A DNA stretch of 7,189 nucleotides from Ramlibacter sp. (GCA_026785815.1 JAJAZH010000363.1:1-7189), one strand, 5' to 3'. Shown: positions 1 through 5,510, counted from the first letter of the stretch. Numbers and translations are program-made. Notes: a model not told the origin generated them from the sequence alone.

Positions 1-218
1 ACCTGATTCGACGCGTCCACGAACATCGCACCGACGCCGTCGAAGGCTTCACCCAGCGCTACGCCGTCCATCACCTGGTCTGGTTCGAAGCCACCGAATC
101 CGTCGCAGCCGCGATCCAGAAAGAAAAGCAGATCAAGAACTGGAAGCGGGCGTGGAAGATCGCACTGATCGAGAAGGAGAATCCGAATTGGCATGACCTG
201 TACGGGTCGCTGCTGTGA
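1..218 (+). CDS. GIY-YIG nuclease superfamily protein, 3' part only
   Basis: This is the C-terminal 71 codons or so of a small single-domain GIY-YIG nuclease (YhbQ/UvrC-N-like group); the start and the GIY and YIG motifs lie outside the window. Reading from base 3, the protein begins LIRRVHEHR, the conserved helix with the catalytic arginine. It continues through a W-F-E strand and an AAIQKEKQIKNWKR segment carrying the conserved metal-binding glutamate, and ends with the family's usual NPNWHDLY before a TGA stop. Full proteins of this type are about 90 to 110 residues, so roughly 25 to 30 residues are missing. The family cuts DNA, but the role of these stand-alone members is poorly known. 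A palindromic repeat begins about 30 bp after the stop. Identification is firm; function is not. Confidence 0.85.
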   Translation, partial: LIRRVHEHRTDAVEGFTQRYAVHHLVWFEATESVAAAIQKEKQIKNWKRAWKIALIEKENPNWHDLYGSLL

Positions 219-247
219 CCACGCGGTTCCTACGCTTGGGAGCGTGG

Positions 248-299
248 ATCCCGGGTCAAGCCCGGGATGACAATTTCACCGGTCAAGCTCGGGATGACA
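248..299. repeat. Palindromic intergenic repeat with a trailing half-unit
   Basis: Bases 248-268 form a perfect hairpin, ATCCCGGG-TCAAG-CCCGGGAT (8-bp stem, 5-base loop), followed by GACA. A second, partial copy (GGTCAAGCTCGGGATGACA) lies at 281-299. The same core recurs at 4481-4543, 5365-5385 and 5486-5506. It resembles REP-like elements common between genes of proteobacteria. The repeat could act as an RNA-end stabiliser or weak terminator for the GIY-YIG gene, but it has no T-tract. Confidence 0.85.
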
Positions 300-313
300 G
301 CCTGAAGAACCTT

Positions 314-364
314 GTCATTGCGGGCTGAGCCTGCCTCGGACCTGATCCGGGGACCCGCAATCCA
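314..364. repeat. Diverged palindromic repeat, ATTGCGGG type
   Basis: ATTGCGGG (317-324) and CCCGCAAT (354-361) are perfect inverted arms enclosing 29 bases, with GTC before the left arm and CCAT after the right arm. This matches the repeat family elsewhere in the window (GTCATCCCGGG...CCCGGGATCCAT) with ATTGC replacing ATCCC. It ends six bases before the stop codon of the convergent 89-residue gene, so the whole gap between these convergent genes is repeat-derived. Confidence 0.65.
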
Positions 365-369
365 TTCCC

Positions 370-639
370 TCAGTGCGTATCCCCACCCAGCAGCGCGATC
401 ATTCCGGCTTCCAGGGCTTCCATGCGCTCGGCGAGTTGGGGTGCGGACTGCTTGGACTGCAACATGTACTGGCGGAAGGTGGTGAGCAGCGTGGTGCGCT
501 CGGGGTGATGCAGGATCGCGGTCGCGAGCGCGGCCTGCATGACGTGGATCTGCGCGGCGAGGGCGAGCTGGTTGTCCATCAGGCCGGCGATGTTCAGGCT
601 GTGCAGGTCGAGGGTTTCCGTCGTGTTCTTGGAGTCCAT
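370..639 (-). CDS. Hypothetical protein, 89 residues
   Basis: I do not recognise a family. The protein starts with a polar segment rich in Thr, Asp and Asn (residues 1-14). Most of the rest looks helical: an Ala/Leu-rich stretch around residues 17-45, then a Q/E/A-rich helix around 58-84 that could form a coiled coil or a small helical bundle. It has no signal peptide, no transmembrane segment and no cysteine. The ATG is preceded by GAAGGTG about nine bases upstream, an acceptable ribosome site. The gene lies 61 bp downstream of nth on the same strand and could be cotranscribed with it. The complementary strand is also open here, but that frame has low-complexity, Arg-rich composition, while this one has a natural residue mix. 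It is probably a real, soluble small protein of unknown role. Confidence 0.6.
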   Translation of the reverse strand: MDSKNTTETLDLHSLNIAGLMDNQLALAAQIHVMQAALATAILHHPERTTLLTTFRQYMLQSKQSAPQLAERMEALEAGMIALLGGDTH

Positions 640-700
640 GAAAAGGCACCTTCGGTTGATCGGCAGCCTTCATCCTACCGGCCCGATTCCTCTGCTGCGA

Positions 701-1366
701 TCACCCCGGCGCGGTCCCGGCACTCGCCCCCGGCGGCGGCGTCTTGGGCTGGTAGTCGCAGTACCGGACGACGGCGCATTCCCAGCAACGCGGGGTGCGC
801 GCCACGCAGACGTAGCGGCCGTGCAGGATCAGCCAGTGGTGCGCATTGGCAAGGTACTGCTTCGGTACCCGCTCCAGCAGTCCCATCTCCACTTCGTACG
901 GATTGCGCCCCGGCGCCAGGCCGGTGCGGTTGCTGACGCGAAAGATGTGGGTGTCCACCGCCATCGTCTCTTCGCCGAAAGCGACGTTCAGCACCACATT
1001 GGCGGTCTTGCGGCCGACGCCGGGCAGCGCCTCCAGCGCCTCGCGCGTCCGCGGCACCGTGCCGCCGTGTTGCTCGACCAGGATCCGGCAGGTCTCGATC
1101 AGGTGCCTGGCCTTCGAGCGGAACAGGCCAATGGTCTTGATGTAGCCCTCCAGCCGTTCCGGTCCGAGATCGAGGATCGCCTGCGGTGTGTTGGCCACCG
1201 GGTACAGGCGCCGGGTCGCCTTGTTGACGCCGACATCGGTGGCCTGCGCCGACAGCAGCACCGCGGCCAGCAGTTCGAACACGCTGGCGAACTCCAACTC
1301 GGTGACTGGCTGCGGATTGGCCGCCCGCAGCGTCGCGAAGAAGGGCTCGATGTCCCGTTGCTTCAC
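701..1366 (-). CDS. nth: Endonuclease III (DNA glycosylase/AP lyase)
   Basis: This is a base-excision-repair enzyme that removes oxidised pyrimidines and nicks the abasic site by beta-elimination. The GTG at 1366-1364 is chosen as start because it gives 221 residues in exact register with E. coli Nth (known from memory). The catalytic Lys falls at 120 in the helix-hairpin-helix motif LPGVGRKTA and the catalytic Asp at 138 in AVDTHIFRV. The four [4Fe-4S] cysteines sit at 187, 194, 197 and 203 (C-X6-C-X2-C-X5-C). The upstream 64 codons of the longer open frame (to 1558) do not resemble Nth. No good ribosome site precedes the GTG; instead a 15-codon ORF with a strong site ends in an overlapping GTGA, suggesting translational coupling. 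The C-terminus carries a short Pro/Ala/Gly-rich tail beyond the E. coli length. All catalytic residues are intact. Confidence 0.95.
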   Translation of the reverse strand: MKQRDIEPFFATLRAANPQPVTELEFASVFELLAAVLLSAQATDVGVNKATRRLYPVANTPQAILDLGPERLEGYIKTIGLFRSKARHLIETCRILVEQHGGTVPRTREALEALPGVGRKTANVVLNVAFGEETMAVDTHIFRVSNRTGLAPGRNPYEVEMGLLERVPKQYLANAHHWLILHGRYVCVARTPRCWECAVVRYCDYQPKTPPPGASAGTAPG

Positions 1367-1410
1367 CGGGTCCGGGATTCGTCGAGGAACAGCTGGACCT
1401 GGCTCAACAT
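1363..1410 (-). CDS. Putative 15-residue leader ORF coupled to nth
   Basis: Reading on the minus strand from 1410, ATG opens MLSQVQLFLDESRTR and stops at TGA, which overlaps the nth start as GTGA (1366-1363). The ATG is preceded six bases upstream by TAAGGAGG, a near-perfect Shine-Dalgarno sequence, whereas the nth GTG has only a weak site of its own. This arrangement is typical of coupled translation. An alternative is a frameshift that split a longer Nth N-terminus, but Nth already aligns from the GTG to the usual first residue, so this is less likely. No homolog is known to me. Confidence 0.5.
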   Translation of the reverse strand: MLSQVQLFLDESRTR

Positions 1411-1420
1411 GGAAGCCCTC
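1411..1420 (-). promoter_or_regulatory. Strong Shine-Dalgarno before the nth leader ORF
   Basis: On the minus strand the sequence reads TTAAGGAGGGCTTCC followed by ATG. TAAGGAGG matches the 16S rRNA anti-SD almost fully, with six bases to the ATG. It is out of frame with nth, so it serves nth only through the short leader ORF, or through re-initiation. Confidence 0.6.
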
Positions 1421-1471
1421 CTTAAGTCGCGCGGCGATGCCGGATTGCACCCTGGCCGCCAGACGGAGGCG

Positions 1472-1500
1472 ATCAGACCATAGGGCCTCGGCGTTGGCAA
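1472..1500 (-). promoter_or_regulatory. Candidate sigma-70 promoter for leader-nth
   Basis: On the minus strand, TTGCCA (1500-1495; 5 of 6 matches to TTGACA) is separated by exactly 17 bases from TCTGAT (1477-1472; 4 of 6 matches to TATAAT). Transcription would begin near 1465, leaving about 55 bases before the leader ATG. It is only a sequence match in a GC-rich gap. Confidence 0.35.
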
Positions 1501-1529
1501 TTCTGGAAAGCCTCAGGGGTCCGCGGGGC

Positions 1530-1538
1530 TGGGATAAT
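1530..1538 (+). promoter_or_regulatory. Candidate extended -10 promoter for the GGT-like gene
   Basis: TGGGATAAT fits the extended -10 pattern TGn-TATAAT with one mismatch. No convincing -35 hexamer lies 16-18 bases upstream, as is usual for extended -10 promoters. The start point would be near 1545, about 28 bases before the ATG at 1573. Together with the minus-strand candidate this makes the 206-bp gap a divergent promoter region; I see no clear operator in it. Confidence 0.4.
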
Positions 1539-1572
1539 CCGCCAACGACAACCACCACCCGAAGAGCCTGCC

Positions 1573-3180
1573 ATGAAATTCGACTTCAAAAACCCCTATG
1601 CCAGCACCCGCATCCCGGTGCTGGCGCGCAACGTCTGCTCCACTTCGCACCCGCTGGCGGCGCAGGCCGGATTGCGAATGATGTGGAAGGGCGGCAATGC
1701 AGTGGACGCCGCCATCGCCGCCGCCGCCGCGATGACGATCTGCGAGCCGGTCAGCAATGGGCTGGGCAGCGACGCCTTTGCCATCCTGTGGGACGGCAAG
1801 GAGCTGCACGGCCTCAATTCGTCCGGCCCGGCGCCGGCGAGCTGGACGCCGGCCTACTTCCAGAAGAAATACGGCAACGACGTGAAGCCGCCCAAGCGCG
1901 GTTTCGATTCGGTGACAGTGCCCGGCGCTGTCGGCGCCTGGGTGGCGCTGAGCGAGAAGTTCGGCAAGCTGCCGTTCGCCGACCTGCTGGAGCCGGCCAT
2001 CGAGATCGCCGAGCGCGGCTACCTGCTGCCGGTCGTGGTGCAGCAGAAGTGGGCCGACGCCACGCCCGAATTCGGCAAGCTGCCCGGCTTTTCCGAAAGC
2101 TTCCTGCCGTGGGGCCGGGCCCCGGAAGTGGGCGAGCTGTTCCAGTTCAAGGCTGCGGCGCGCGCGCTGCGGGCCATCGCCCAGAGCAAGGGCGAGGCTT
2201 TCTATCGCGGCGAGATCGCGCAGGCGGTCGAGCAGTTTTCGGCTGCCAACGGCGGCACCATCACGGCCCAGGACTTCGCCAGCTTCAAGCCCGAGTGGGT
2301 CAAGCCGATCGGCAGGGACTACCGCGGTTACACGCTGCACGAGATTCCTCCGAACGGGCAGGGCATCGCGGCGCTGATGGCGCTCGGCATCCTGGAGCAG
2401 TTCGACCTCACCGGCCTGCCGGTCGACGGACCGGACGCGCAACACCTGCAGATCGAGGCCATGAAGCTGGCTTTCGCCGACACCTACAAGTACGTCGCCG
2501 AGCGCAAGGCGATGGAAGTGACGACCGAGCAGATGCTGGACGACGCCTACCTGAAGGGCCGCGCCCGCCTGATCGACATGAAGAAGGCGCAGGACTTCGG
2601 CGCCGGCAACCCGGTCAAGGGCGGCACCATCTACCTGACGGCGGCCGACGAGAACGGGATGATGATCAGCTTCATCCAGAGCAACTACATGGGCTTCGGC
2701 TCCGGCTGCGTCGAGCCGACCTTCGGCATCAGCCTGCAGAACCGCGGCCACGGCTTCAGCCTGGAGCCGGGGCCCAACCAGGTCGCGCCCGGCAAGCGGC
2801 CATTCCACACCATCATCCCGGCTTTCCTGACCCAGGGCGGCCAGCCGGTCATGAGCTTCGGCGTGATGGGCGGCAACATGCAGCCGCAGGGCCACATGCA
2901 GACCCTGGTGCGGATGCTGGATTACAAGCAGAGCCCGCAGGTCGCCTGCGACGCACCGCGCTGGCGCTTCAACGCCGGCCTGTCGCTCAACGTGGAGCAG
3001 CAGATGAACAAGGCCACGGTGCAGGAGCTGGGCCAGCGCGGCCACCAGATGGAGGTGATCCGCGACAGCTATCAGGATTTCGGCGCCGGCCAGTTCATCT
3101 GGCGCGCTGGCAATCCGAAGGTCGAGGGCTACATCGCCGCCAGCGATGCCCGGCGCGACGGCCTGGCTGCGGGATTTTAA
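1573..3180 (+). CDS. Gamma-glutamyltransferase-like Ntn hydrolase (YwrD-like subgroup)
   Basis: This 535-residue protein belongs to the gamma-glutamyltransferase/cephalosporin-acylase family, which self-cleaves before a threonine that becomes the N-terminal nucleophile. The predicted cleavage is G351/T352 in KGGTIYLTAAD. Other family landmarks are GGNAVDAAIAAA (39-50), SFIQSNYMGFGSG (366-378), RPFHTIIP (409-416) and the oxyanion GG (433-434). There is no signal peptide, so it is probably cytoplasmic, unlike E. coli Ggt. By manual alignment, key glutamyl-binding residues of E. coli Ggt are absent: the Arg of REXAP becomes the NSSGPAP segment (82-88), Asp433 becomes Gly394, and the Ser462-Ser463 pair becomes His412-Thr413. 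It is therefore likely an amidase or acylase of unknown substrate, though routine annotation would say gamma-glutamyltransferase. Start: ATG with a weak GAAGAG site. The substrate-binding protein gene follows after 65 bp. Confidence 0.9.
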   Translation: MKFDFKNPYASTRIPVLARNVCSTSHPLAAQAGLRMMWKGGNAVDAAIAAAAAMTICEPVSNGLGSDAFAILWDGKELHGLNSSGPAPASWTPAYFQKKYGNDVKPPKRGFDSVTVPGAVGAWVALSEKFGKLPFADLLEPAIEIAERGYLLPVVVQQKWADATPEFGKLPGFSESFLPWGRAPEVGELFQFKAAARALRAIAQSKGEAFYRGEIAQAVEQFSAANGGTITAQDFASFKPEWVKPIGRDYRGYTLHEIPPNGQGIAALMALGILEQFDLTGLPVDGPDAQHLQIEAMKLAFADTYKYVAERKAMEVTTEQMLDDAYLKGRARLIDMKKAQDFGAGNPVKGGTIYLTAADENGMMISFIQSNYMGFGSGCVEPTFGISLQNRGHGFSLEPGPNQVAPGKRPFHTIIPAFLTQGGQPVMSFGVMGGNMQPQGHMQTLVRMLDYKQSPQVACDAPRWRFNAGLSLNVEQQMNKATVQELGQRGHQMEVIRDSYQDFGAGQFIWRAGNPKVEGYIAASDARRDGLAAGF

Positions 3181-3196
3181 GGATTGCCAGTGCGCC

Positions 3197-3215
3197 CCGA
3201 TTGCGTGGTAATCGG
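3197..3215 (+). other. Small intercistronic inverted repeat
   Basis: CCGATT (3197-3202) and AATCGG (3210-3215) are perfect arms around a 7-base loop in the gap between the Ntn hydrolase and the binding-protein gene. The stem is only 6 bp and is followed by CGTTTGATTG, not a proper T-tract. It is too weak to call a terminator; it might modestly attenuate or stabilise the transcript. Confidence 0.3.
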
Positions 3216-3245
3216 CGTTTGATTGTCGGAGCCAGAGGAGATGTC

Positions 3246-4358
3246 ATGAACTTCAGAATGTTGGCGCTGATGGCGCTGCTCGGCACCGCCGCCGCCTCGG
3301 TCCAGGCGCAGGACAAGTGGGTGATCGGCCAGTCGGCCCCGCTCACCGGGGGCAATGCCAAGTTCGGCCAGGACATCCGCGATGGCGCCAACGCCTGGTT
3401 CGCGGCGGTCAACGCCAAGGGCGGCGTGCAGGGCCGCAACATCGAACTGCTGTCGGTGGACGACAAGAACGACCGCAAGCAGGCGGGCGTCAACGCCGGC
3501 CAGCTGCTGGACAACCGCGAGGTGCTGGCGCTGTTCGGCTTCGCCTCGGCCACCCTCAGCCTGGATGCCTTGCCGCAGGCCGAAAAGAAGGGCGTGGCTT
3601 TCTTCGCGCCGTTCTCGGGCGCCAATCCGGTCCGAGGCAACAGCCCGGTGCTGTTCACCGTCCGCGCCTCCTATGGCGAAGAGATGGAAAAGATCCTCAA
3701 CTTCTGGACCAGCCTGGGCTTCAAGCGGGTCACTGTCATCCACTACGACGACGAGGTCGGCAAGCAGAACCTGGAAGTGGTGACGCAGTACCTGAAGAAG
3801 ATCAACCTGTCGCCGATGGCGCTGCCGCTCAAGCGCAACACCCAGATCGGCAAGGCCGAGATCCAGACGCTGCTGGCGCAAAAGCCCGAGGTGCTGCTCA
3901 ACACCGCGCTGTCGGGCGCGGCGGCGCAGATCCAGAAAGAGCTGGTCGGCATGGGCCGCATCATTCCCACCTCGAGCCTCTCGTTCGTCGGCGCCGACCA
4001 GTTCATCACTGCCGCCGGCCCGTCGAGCGCCGGTGTCTCGATCGCGCAGGTGGTGCCCAGCCCGCGCTCGTCGCTGCCCCCGGTCCGCGAATGCGCCCTG
4101 GCGCTGGAAGCCGCCGGCCTCAAGACCCCGATGAACACCACCCACCTGGAGGCCTGCTTCGGCGCCAAGGTGCTGGCGGAAGGTCTGCGCCGCGCCAAGA
4201 AGCCGGTCAGCCGCGCCAGCTTGCTGGAGGCGCTATCCAACCTGGGCGCCTACGACCTCGGCGGCTTCAAGATCACGTTCGGCAACGGCGCCCAGCACGG
4301 CAGCAAGTTCGTCGAACTGGCGATGGTCACGCGTGAGGGGAAGCTGACGACCCGGTGA
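3246..4358 (+). CDS. Periplasmic ABC-type substrate-binding protein (LivJ/Peripla_BP_6 type)
   Basis: This is a 370-residue type I periplasmic binding protein of the branched-chain amino acid/amide family. A classical signal peptide is visible: Arg4, a hydrophobic core at 5-17, and likely cleavage after V-Q-A21. The mature protein opens with WVIGQSAPLTGGNAKFGQD (25-43), the usual ligand-binding start. It continues with a FAPFSGA hinge segment (120-126) and the FTVRASYGEEME region (137-148). Cys283 and Cys304 could form a disulfide. Length matches the family. The ATG is supported by AGAGGAG five bases upstream; the frame is open far 5' of it, but that part is a shadow of the upstream gene. No permease or ATPase gene is adjacent, so this is an orphan binding protein. 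It is probably cotranscribed with the Ntn hydrolase. The ligand cannot be told; amino acids, amides, peptides or aromatic acids are all possible. Confidence 0.92.
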   Translation: MNFRMLALMALLGTAAASVQAQDKWVIGQSAPLTGGNAKFGQDIRDGANAWFAAVNAKGGVQGRNIELLSVDDKNDRKQAGVNAGQLLDNREVLALFGFASATLSLDALPQAEKKGVAFFAPFSGANPVRGNSPVLFTVRASYGEEMEKILNFWTSLGFKRVTVIHYDDEVGKQNLEVVTQYLKKINLSPMALPLKRNTQIGKAEIQTLLAQKPEVLLNTALSGAAAQIQKELVGMGRIIPTSSLSFVGADQFITAAGPSSAGVSIAQVVPSPRSSLPPVRECALALEAAGLKTPMNTTHLEACFGAKVLAEGLRRAKKPVSRASLLEALSNLGAYDLGGFKITFGNGAQHGSKFVELAMVTREGKLTTR

Positions 4359-4361
4359 GGC

Positions 4362-4493
4362 TTGTCATCCCGGGAGTTGTCATCCCGGGCGGTTGTCATC
4401 CCGGGGGGTGTCATCCGGGGGGGTGTCATCCCGGCACCGAGTTGTCCTCCCGGCACCAGGTTGTCATCCCGGCACCTGGTTGTCATCCCGGGC
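4362..4493 (+). repeat. Tandem array of eight TTGTCATCCCGG half-units
   Basis: Eight directly repeated copies of TTGTCATCCCGG begin at 4362, 4377, 4393, 4408, 4423, 4442, 4461 and 4480. The first four intervals are 15-16 bp and the last three are 19 bp, where the unit is TTGTCATCCCGGCACCNRG. Units 4 and 5 begin GTGTC, unit 4 lacks one C, and unit 6 has TCC for TCA. Each unit equals one arm of the palindromic repeat found elsewhere in the window; the eighth is the left arm of a complete element. The open frames across it (His-Pro-Gly repeats) are not genes. Confidence 0.9.
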
Positions 4494-4543
4494 TTGACCG
4501 GGTATCCATGACTCCTGGATCCCGGCTCAAGCCCGGGATGACA
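4481..4543. repeat. 63-bp double palindrome with perfect 17-bp arms
   Basis: TGTCATCCCGGGCTTGA (4481-4497) and its exact reverse complement (4527-4543) flank an inner imperfect pair, CCGGGTATCC (4498-4507) and GGATCCCGG (4517-4525), around ATGACTCCT. This is two copies of the short palindrome facing each other, the layout of a REPIN-like element. Lying between convergent genes, it could block transcription from both sides, though no T-tract follows. Confidence 0.85.
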
Positions 4544-4552
4544 GAACGGCGA

Positions 4553-4575
4553 GCCGGGATGACAGGTCAAGCCGG
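4553..4575. repeat. Half-unit remnants at the end of the dienelactone-hydrolase-family gene
   Basis: GCCGGGATGACA (4553-4564) followed by GGTCAAGCCGG (4565-4575) are two more arm fragments, in the orientation opposite to the eight-unit array. They end two bases before the stop codon of the minus-strand gene, so the gap 4359-4577 is nearly all repeat. Confidence 0.75.
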
Positions 4576-4577
4576 CC

Positions 4578-5315
4578 TCAAACTGCGCGCAGCGTCCGGC
4601 CGAACAGATCGAACAGCCTTTCCCAGTGCCGCTCGGCGCTTTCCCGGTCGTAGACGCCGGCGCGCAGGGGGAAGACGAAGCCGTGATGGGCTTTGGGATA
4701 CCACTCGATGCGGTGCGGCGTGCCGCCGGCCACCAATGCGGCGTCGAGCGTCTCGATCACCGCTTCCGGCGCCCACTGGTCGATCTCGGCGCAGGCGAAG
4801 TAGCTCTCGCACCTGATCTGCGCAGCCATGCGGTGCGCGGAGTCGCTCTGGTCGGTCACCAGGTTGGCGCCGTGGATCGAGGCGATGCTCTTGATCCGGT
4901 CCGGAAAAGCCGCCGCCGCCGCCATCACGAACGGCCCGCTCATGCAGTAACCGACCGCGCCGGCGCGGTTGGAGTCGGCTTCCGGCTGGGCGTCGATGAA
5001 GTGCAGGATGCTTTCGGTGTCCTGCGTCACCATCGCATTGGTCAGCGAGCGCATGTGCCCGAACATCACGGCCATTGCCGGCTCGGTCCGTTCCTGCAGC
5101 CAGAAATCGCGCGTGCGACGGTAGTAGAGATTCGGCAGCACGACGTAGTAGCCCACCGACGCCAGCCGGCGCGCCATGTCGTGCAGCTCTTCGCGCTTGC
5201 CCGGCGCGTCCATGTAGAACAGCACCACCGGATGCGGCCCGTTCTCTTCGGGATAGACCACGAAGCTGTTCATCGCGCCGTCGCGCGTTTCGATGTCCAG
5301 GTGTTTTTCGATCAT
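4578..5315 (-). CDS. Dienelactone hydrolase family protein
   Basis: This is a 245-residue cytoplasmic alpha/beta hydrolase. The nucleophile elbow is GYCMSG with Cys124. The probable acid is Asp179 in CAEIDQWAP and the base His211 in KAHHGF, giving the Cys-Asp-His triad of dienelactone hydrolases. Early features PVVLFYMDAPGKRE (29-42) and YYVVLPNLYYR (56-66) fit the family. Start: ATG at 5315 with a perfect AAAGGAG five bases upstream. The open frame runs 25 codons further, but that part is repeat-derived and Arg-rich, so it is rejected. No other catechol-pathway gene is nearby, so a role in chloroaromatic breakdown is not supported; many such paralogs are general esterases of unknown substrate. 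The gene lies between two repeat arrays of opposite orientation. Confidence 0.92.
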   Translation of the reverse strand: MIEKHLDIETRDGAMNSFVVYPEENGPHPVVLFYMDAPGKREELHDMARRLASVGYYVVLPNLYYRRTRDFWLQERTEPAMAVMFGHMRSLTNAMVTQDTESILHFIDAQPEADSNRAGAVGYCMSGPFVMAAAAAFPDRIKSIASIHGANLVTDQSDSAHRMAAQIRCESYFACAEIDQWAPEAVIETLDAALVAGGTPHRIEWYPKAHHGFVFPLRAGVYDRESAERHWERLFDLFGRTLRAV

Positions 5316-5360
5316 GCCCGCTCCTTTTCTGCGGGGCAGACTAGCACGGAGGAAGGAGAC

Positions 5361-5389
5361 ATGGATCCCGGCGCAAGGCCGGGATGACA
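5361..5389. repeat. Complete palindromic element, left border of the 20-bp array
   Basis: ATGG is followed by ATCCCGGC-GCAAG-GCCGGGAT (5365-5385, perfect 8-bp stem and 5-base loop) and GACA. Its right arm is also the first unit of the 20-bp array, suggesting that the array grew by duplication of this arm. The element lies about 45 bp upstream of the start codon of the dienelactone-hydrolase-family gene. Confidence 0.85.
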
Positions 5390-5477
5390 AAGAGATTGCC
5401 GGGATGACAAAGTGATCGCCGGGATGGCAAAGTGATTGCGGGGATGGAGGCGAGATCGCGGGGATGGACAGAAAAAG
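5378..5477. repeat. Five tandem 20-bp units (GCCGGGATGACAAAG type)
   Basis: Units start at 5378, 5398, 5418, 5438 and 5458, all exactly 20 bp. The first two read GCCGGGATGACAAAG plus AGATT or TGATC. The third has GGC for GAC. The fourth keeps GCGGGGATGG and then a GAGATC end, and the fifth keeps only GCGGGGATGGACA. Sequence decay therefore increases from left to right while the period stays fixed. Units are reverse complements of the TTGTCATCCCGG units at 4362-4493. I see no promoter hexamers in it. Confidence 0.9.
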
Positions 5478-5510
5478 AGGATGTCATCCCGGCCCTGAGC
5501 CGGGATCCAT
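5472..5510 (-). terminator. Palindromic element, possible weak terminator of yihY
   Basis: ATCCCGGC-CCTGA-GCCGGGAT (5486-5506) is another perfect 8-bp hairpin of the same family, followed by CCAT. Read on the minus strand, downstream of the yihY stop, the hairpin is followed nine bases later by TTTTT (5476-5472). The spacing is longer than in a classical intrinsic terminator, so termination is possible rather than shown. As a repeat element it is clear; with 5361-5371 it makes an outer inverted pair ATGGATCCCGG / CCGGGATCCAT around the 20-bp array. Confidence 0.45.

Noticed and set aside
1367..1558. N-terminal extension of 64 residues on endonuclease III.
   Set aside because: It has no similarity to Nth, runs through the divergent promoter region, and the GTG at 1366 restores exact family numbering.
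1513..3045. 510-codon minus-strand frame antisense to the GGT-like gene.
   Set aside because: It is a GC-rich shadow with His/Arg/Leu/Ala bias and no recognisable motif; the plus-strand gene is certain.
1188..4358. A 1056-codon open frame that appears to fuse a long N-terminal part to the binding protein.
   Set aside because: Its first two thirds overlap nth on the opposite strand and the GGT-like gene in another frame, with Arg/Gly/Pro-rich shadow composition. The real gene starts at 3246, with a good ribosome site and a signal peptide.
4362..4493. Possible CRISPR array, because of short regular direct repeats.
   Set aside because: The units are only 15-19 bp with spacers of a few near-identical bases, and no cas gene is present. 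They are arms of a palindromic repeat.
4355..4816. Plus-strand open frame with repeated CHPGG and VIPG units, and a matching minus-strand frame at 4250-4570.
   Set aside because: These are translations of the tandem palindrome arms and then of the antisense of the dienelactone-hydrolase-family gene. They have no ribosome site and no natural protein composition.
5316..5390. N-terminal extension of 25 residues on the dienelactone-hydrolase-family protein.
   Set aside because: It is encoded in a palindromic repeat and lies upstream of a perfect AAAGGAG that serves the ATG at 5315.
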